Shown here: piece after piece, positions 5,272 to 6,786 of the stretch | Layout of the letters: every line of letters begins with the position of its first letter | How positions within the stretch are numbered: the stretch's first letter is position 1 | Assembly: GCA_023391005.1 (NCBI GenBank) | Contig: JAEWBS010000136.1 | Span: 1 to 6,786 of the forward strand | Reading direction: 5' to 3' | DNA from: Bacillota bacterium | GTDB lineage: Bacteria; Bacillota; Clostridia; Oscillospirales; Ruminococcaceae | Length of the DNA: 6,786 bases | The notes under the pieces: model-generated | Told to the model about the DNA's origin: nothing | What the model saw: the letters and a program-made list of their open reading frames with translations, nothing else | Databases searched by the model: none | Program-made: the position numbers and the translations under genes

Positions 5272-6786
5272 GTGAAGCTGAGCTTTGAAGGTATCCAAAA
5301 CCCCGCCCCGTGGGAGGCCGCCGGTGTGGCGCTGCCGCGCTTTGACTGGCGAAAAATGATTGATACCACCGAAAAAGCGCCGGTTTGGGTGCATTTTGGC
5401 GCAGGGAATATTTTCCGAGGCTTTATCGCCCGACTCCAGCAGTCGCTGCTCGAACAGGGCTTAAGTGAGACCGGCATTTTGGCGGCCGACACCTTTGATT
5501 ACGACATCATCGACAAAATCTACGACCCGTTTGACGCCATGACGCTGATGGTCAGCCTAAAGCCGGACGGCGGCATGGAGAAAAGCGTCGTAGCCTCCAT
5601 TGCCAAGGGCCTGCGGGCGGGCGGTGCGTACCCCGAGGACATGGCGCGGCTTAAAGACGCGTTTTGTGCGCCCTCGCTTCAGATGGTGAGCTTTACGATC
5701 ACCGAAAAGGGTTATGCGCTGCACAATTTACAGGGGGAATTTTTCCCCTTTGTGGTGGAAGACTTTAAAAACGGGCCACAGCGCTGCGCTCACGCCATGA
5801 GCATTGTGACCGCCCTGCTGCTTGAGCGCTACAAGGCGGGTGCTGTGCCGCTCGCGGTTGTCAGTATGGACAACTGCTCGCACAACGGCGAAAAGCTGCG
5901 CAGCAGCGTGCTGACGGTGGCGCAAAAGTGGCATGAGAACGGCTTTGTCGACGACGGCTTTCTGGTCTGGGTTCAGGATGAGGGCAAGGTGTCCTTCCCC
6001 TGGACCATGATCGACAAGATCACCCCGCGTCCCGCTCCTGTGGTGGAGGAGGCGCTGGCCAAGGATGGCATTGAGGATATGACGCCGATTGTGACGTCGA
6101 AGAATACCTTTATTGCGCCGTTTGTTAACGCCGAGATCCCGCAGTATCTCGTGGTGGAGGATCAGTTCCCCAACGGGCGGCCGCCGCTTGAAAAGGCCGG
6201 CGTCTATATGGCCGACCGTCAGACCGTCAACGACACCGAGCGCATGAAGGTGACGACCTGCTTAAATCCGCTGCACACCGCGCTGGCCGTTTACGGTTGC
6301 TTGCTGGGTTATGACAGCATCGCCGCCGAGATGAAGGACCCCCAGCTCAAGGCGCTTGTCGAGCGTATCGGTTACGACGAAGGCATGCCGGTTGTTGTTG
6401 ACCCCGGCATTCTGTCGCCCGAGGCGTTTATCCGCGAGGTCATCGAGCAGCGCTTGCCCAACCCCTTCATCCCCGACACGCCCCAGCGCATCGCCACCGA
6501 CACGAGCCAGAAGGTTTCGATTCGCTTCGGCGAGACGATTAAGGCGTATGATCAGCGGCCCGACCTTGATGTGCAGCGCCTGACCTTTATTCCGCTGGCC
6601 ATTGCGGGCTGGCTGCGCTATCTGTTGGCGGTCGACGATCAGGGCGCGACAATGGCTTGCAGCAGCGACCCGATGCTCACGCAGTTGCAGGCGCAGCTTG
6701 AGGGCGTTGCACTCGGCAACCCCGACAGCCTTGGCGATAAGCTGGGAACCATTCTATCAAACCCGGTCATATTTGGCGCCGATTTA
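5272..6786 (+). CDS. uxuB: Mannitol-dehydrogenase-family oxidoreductase, probably fructuronate reductase (3' end cut)
   Basis: The frame is open from GTG 5272 through the window end: 505 residues, with probably a few dozen missing. The family consists of long-chain NAD(H)-dependent polyol dehydrogenases; next to uxuA the likely reaction is D-fructuronate + NADH to D-mannonate. Marks: N-terminal Rossmann motif HFGAGNIFRGF (41-51), MDNCSHNG (199-206, matching the CDNxxxNG motif), IDKITP (247-252, a variant of the VDRITP signature) and the catalytic segment KVTTCLNPLH (326-335). The lysine is six rather than five residues before the asparagine, see findings. AGGAGG (5259-5264) overlaps the uxuA stop and lies 7 bases before the GTG; the next in-frame ATG (codon 29) would break the N-terminus. 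A tagaturonate or other polyol substrate is not excluded. Confidence 0.88.
   Translation, partial: MKLSFEGIQNPAPWEAAGVALPRFDWRKMIDTTEKAPVWVHFGAGNIFRGFIARLQQSLLEQGLSETGILAADTFDYDIIDKIYDPFDAMTLMVSLKPDGGMEKSVVASIAKGLRAGGAYPEDMARLKDAFCAPSLQMVSFTITEKGYALHNLQGEFFPFVVEDFKNGPQRCAHAMSIVTALLLERYKAGAVPLAVVSMDNCSHNGEKLRSSVLTVAQKWHENGFVDDGFLVWVQDEGKVSFPWTMIDKITPRPAPVVEEALAKDGIEDMTPIVTSKNTFIAPFVNAEIPQYLVVEDQFPNGRPPLEKAGVYMADRQTVNDTERMKVTTCLNPLHTALAVYGCLLGYDSIAAEMKDPQLKALVERIGYDEGMPVVVDPGILSPEAFIREVIEQRLPNPFIPDTPQRIATDTSQKVSIRFGETIKAYDQRPDLDVQRLTFIPLAIAGWLRYLLAVDDQGATMACSSDPMLTQLQAQLEGVALGNPDSLGDKLGTILSNPVIFGADL

Noticed and set aside
1..6786. Mobile elements, CRISPR arrays, tRNA or rRNA genes
   Set aside because: No transposase or integrase frame, no regularly spaced repeats, no cloverleaf-like segments and no rRNA signatures were seen on either strand.

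Overview
The window reads as a chromosomal segment of a Gram-positive anaerobe, probably a Clostridia/Oscillospirales-type gut or rumen bacterium. Genes carry strong AGGAGG-type Shine-Dalgarno sites, the coding DNA is GC-rich and the control regions are very AT-rich. The binding protein is a lipoprotein with a Gly/Ser/Ala/Pro-rich linker, as in many low-to-mid GC Firmicutes. The taxonomic call is inference from style, not from a marker gene.

Layout. Positions 1-139 are an AT-rich control region that appears to hold a leftward promoter for a gene beyond the left edge. A GntR-type GTATAC operator lies exactly in its spacer. Positions 140-697 (minus strand) encode a small two-helix membrane protein that looks like the YcxB family. 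Positions 698-1087 are a 390-base AT-rich intergenic region with a perfect 20-bp palindrome sharing its core with the left-edge operator, plus a possible 21-codon leader ORF whose stop overlaps the next start. From 1088 to the right edge runs one plus-strand operon: dctP (solute-binding lipoprotein), a structured 193-base gap, dctQ (small TRAP membrane subunit), dctM (large TRAP membrane subunit), uxuA (mannonate dehydratase) and a mannitol-dehydrogenase-family gene, probably uxuB (fructuronate reductase), cut by the window end.

How the genes fit together. The DctPQM transporter probably takes up a hexuronate or aldonate (D-glucuronate, D-fructuronate or D-mannonate are the best guesses). UxuB would reduce D-fructuronate to D-mannonate, and UxuA would dehydrate D-mannonate to 2-keto-3-deoxygluconate (KDG). 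The uronate isomerase (UxaC), KDG kinase and KDPG aldolase are not here. The shared operator suggests that the off-window left gene belongs to the same regulon and may be the GntR-family regulator or another pathway enzyme.

The enzymes and transporter belong to known families. I see no entirely new system. The least explained parts are the control elements: the matched operators, the candidate leader ORF, and the hairpins in the dctP-dctQ gap.
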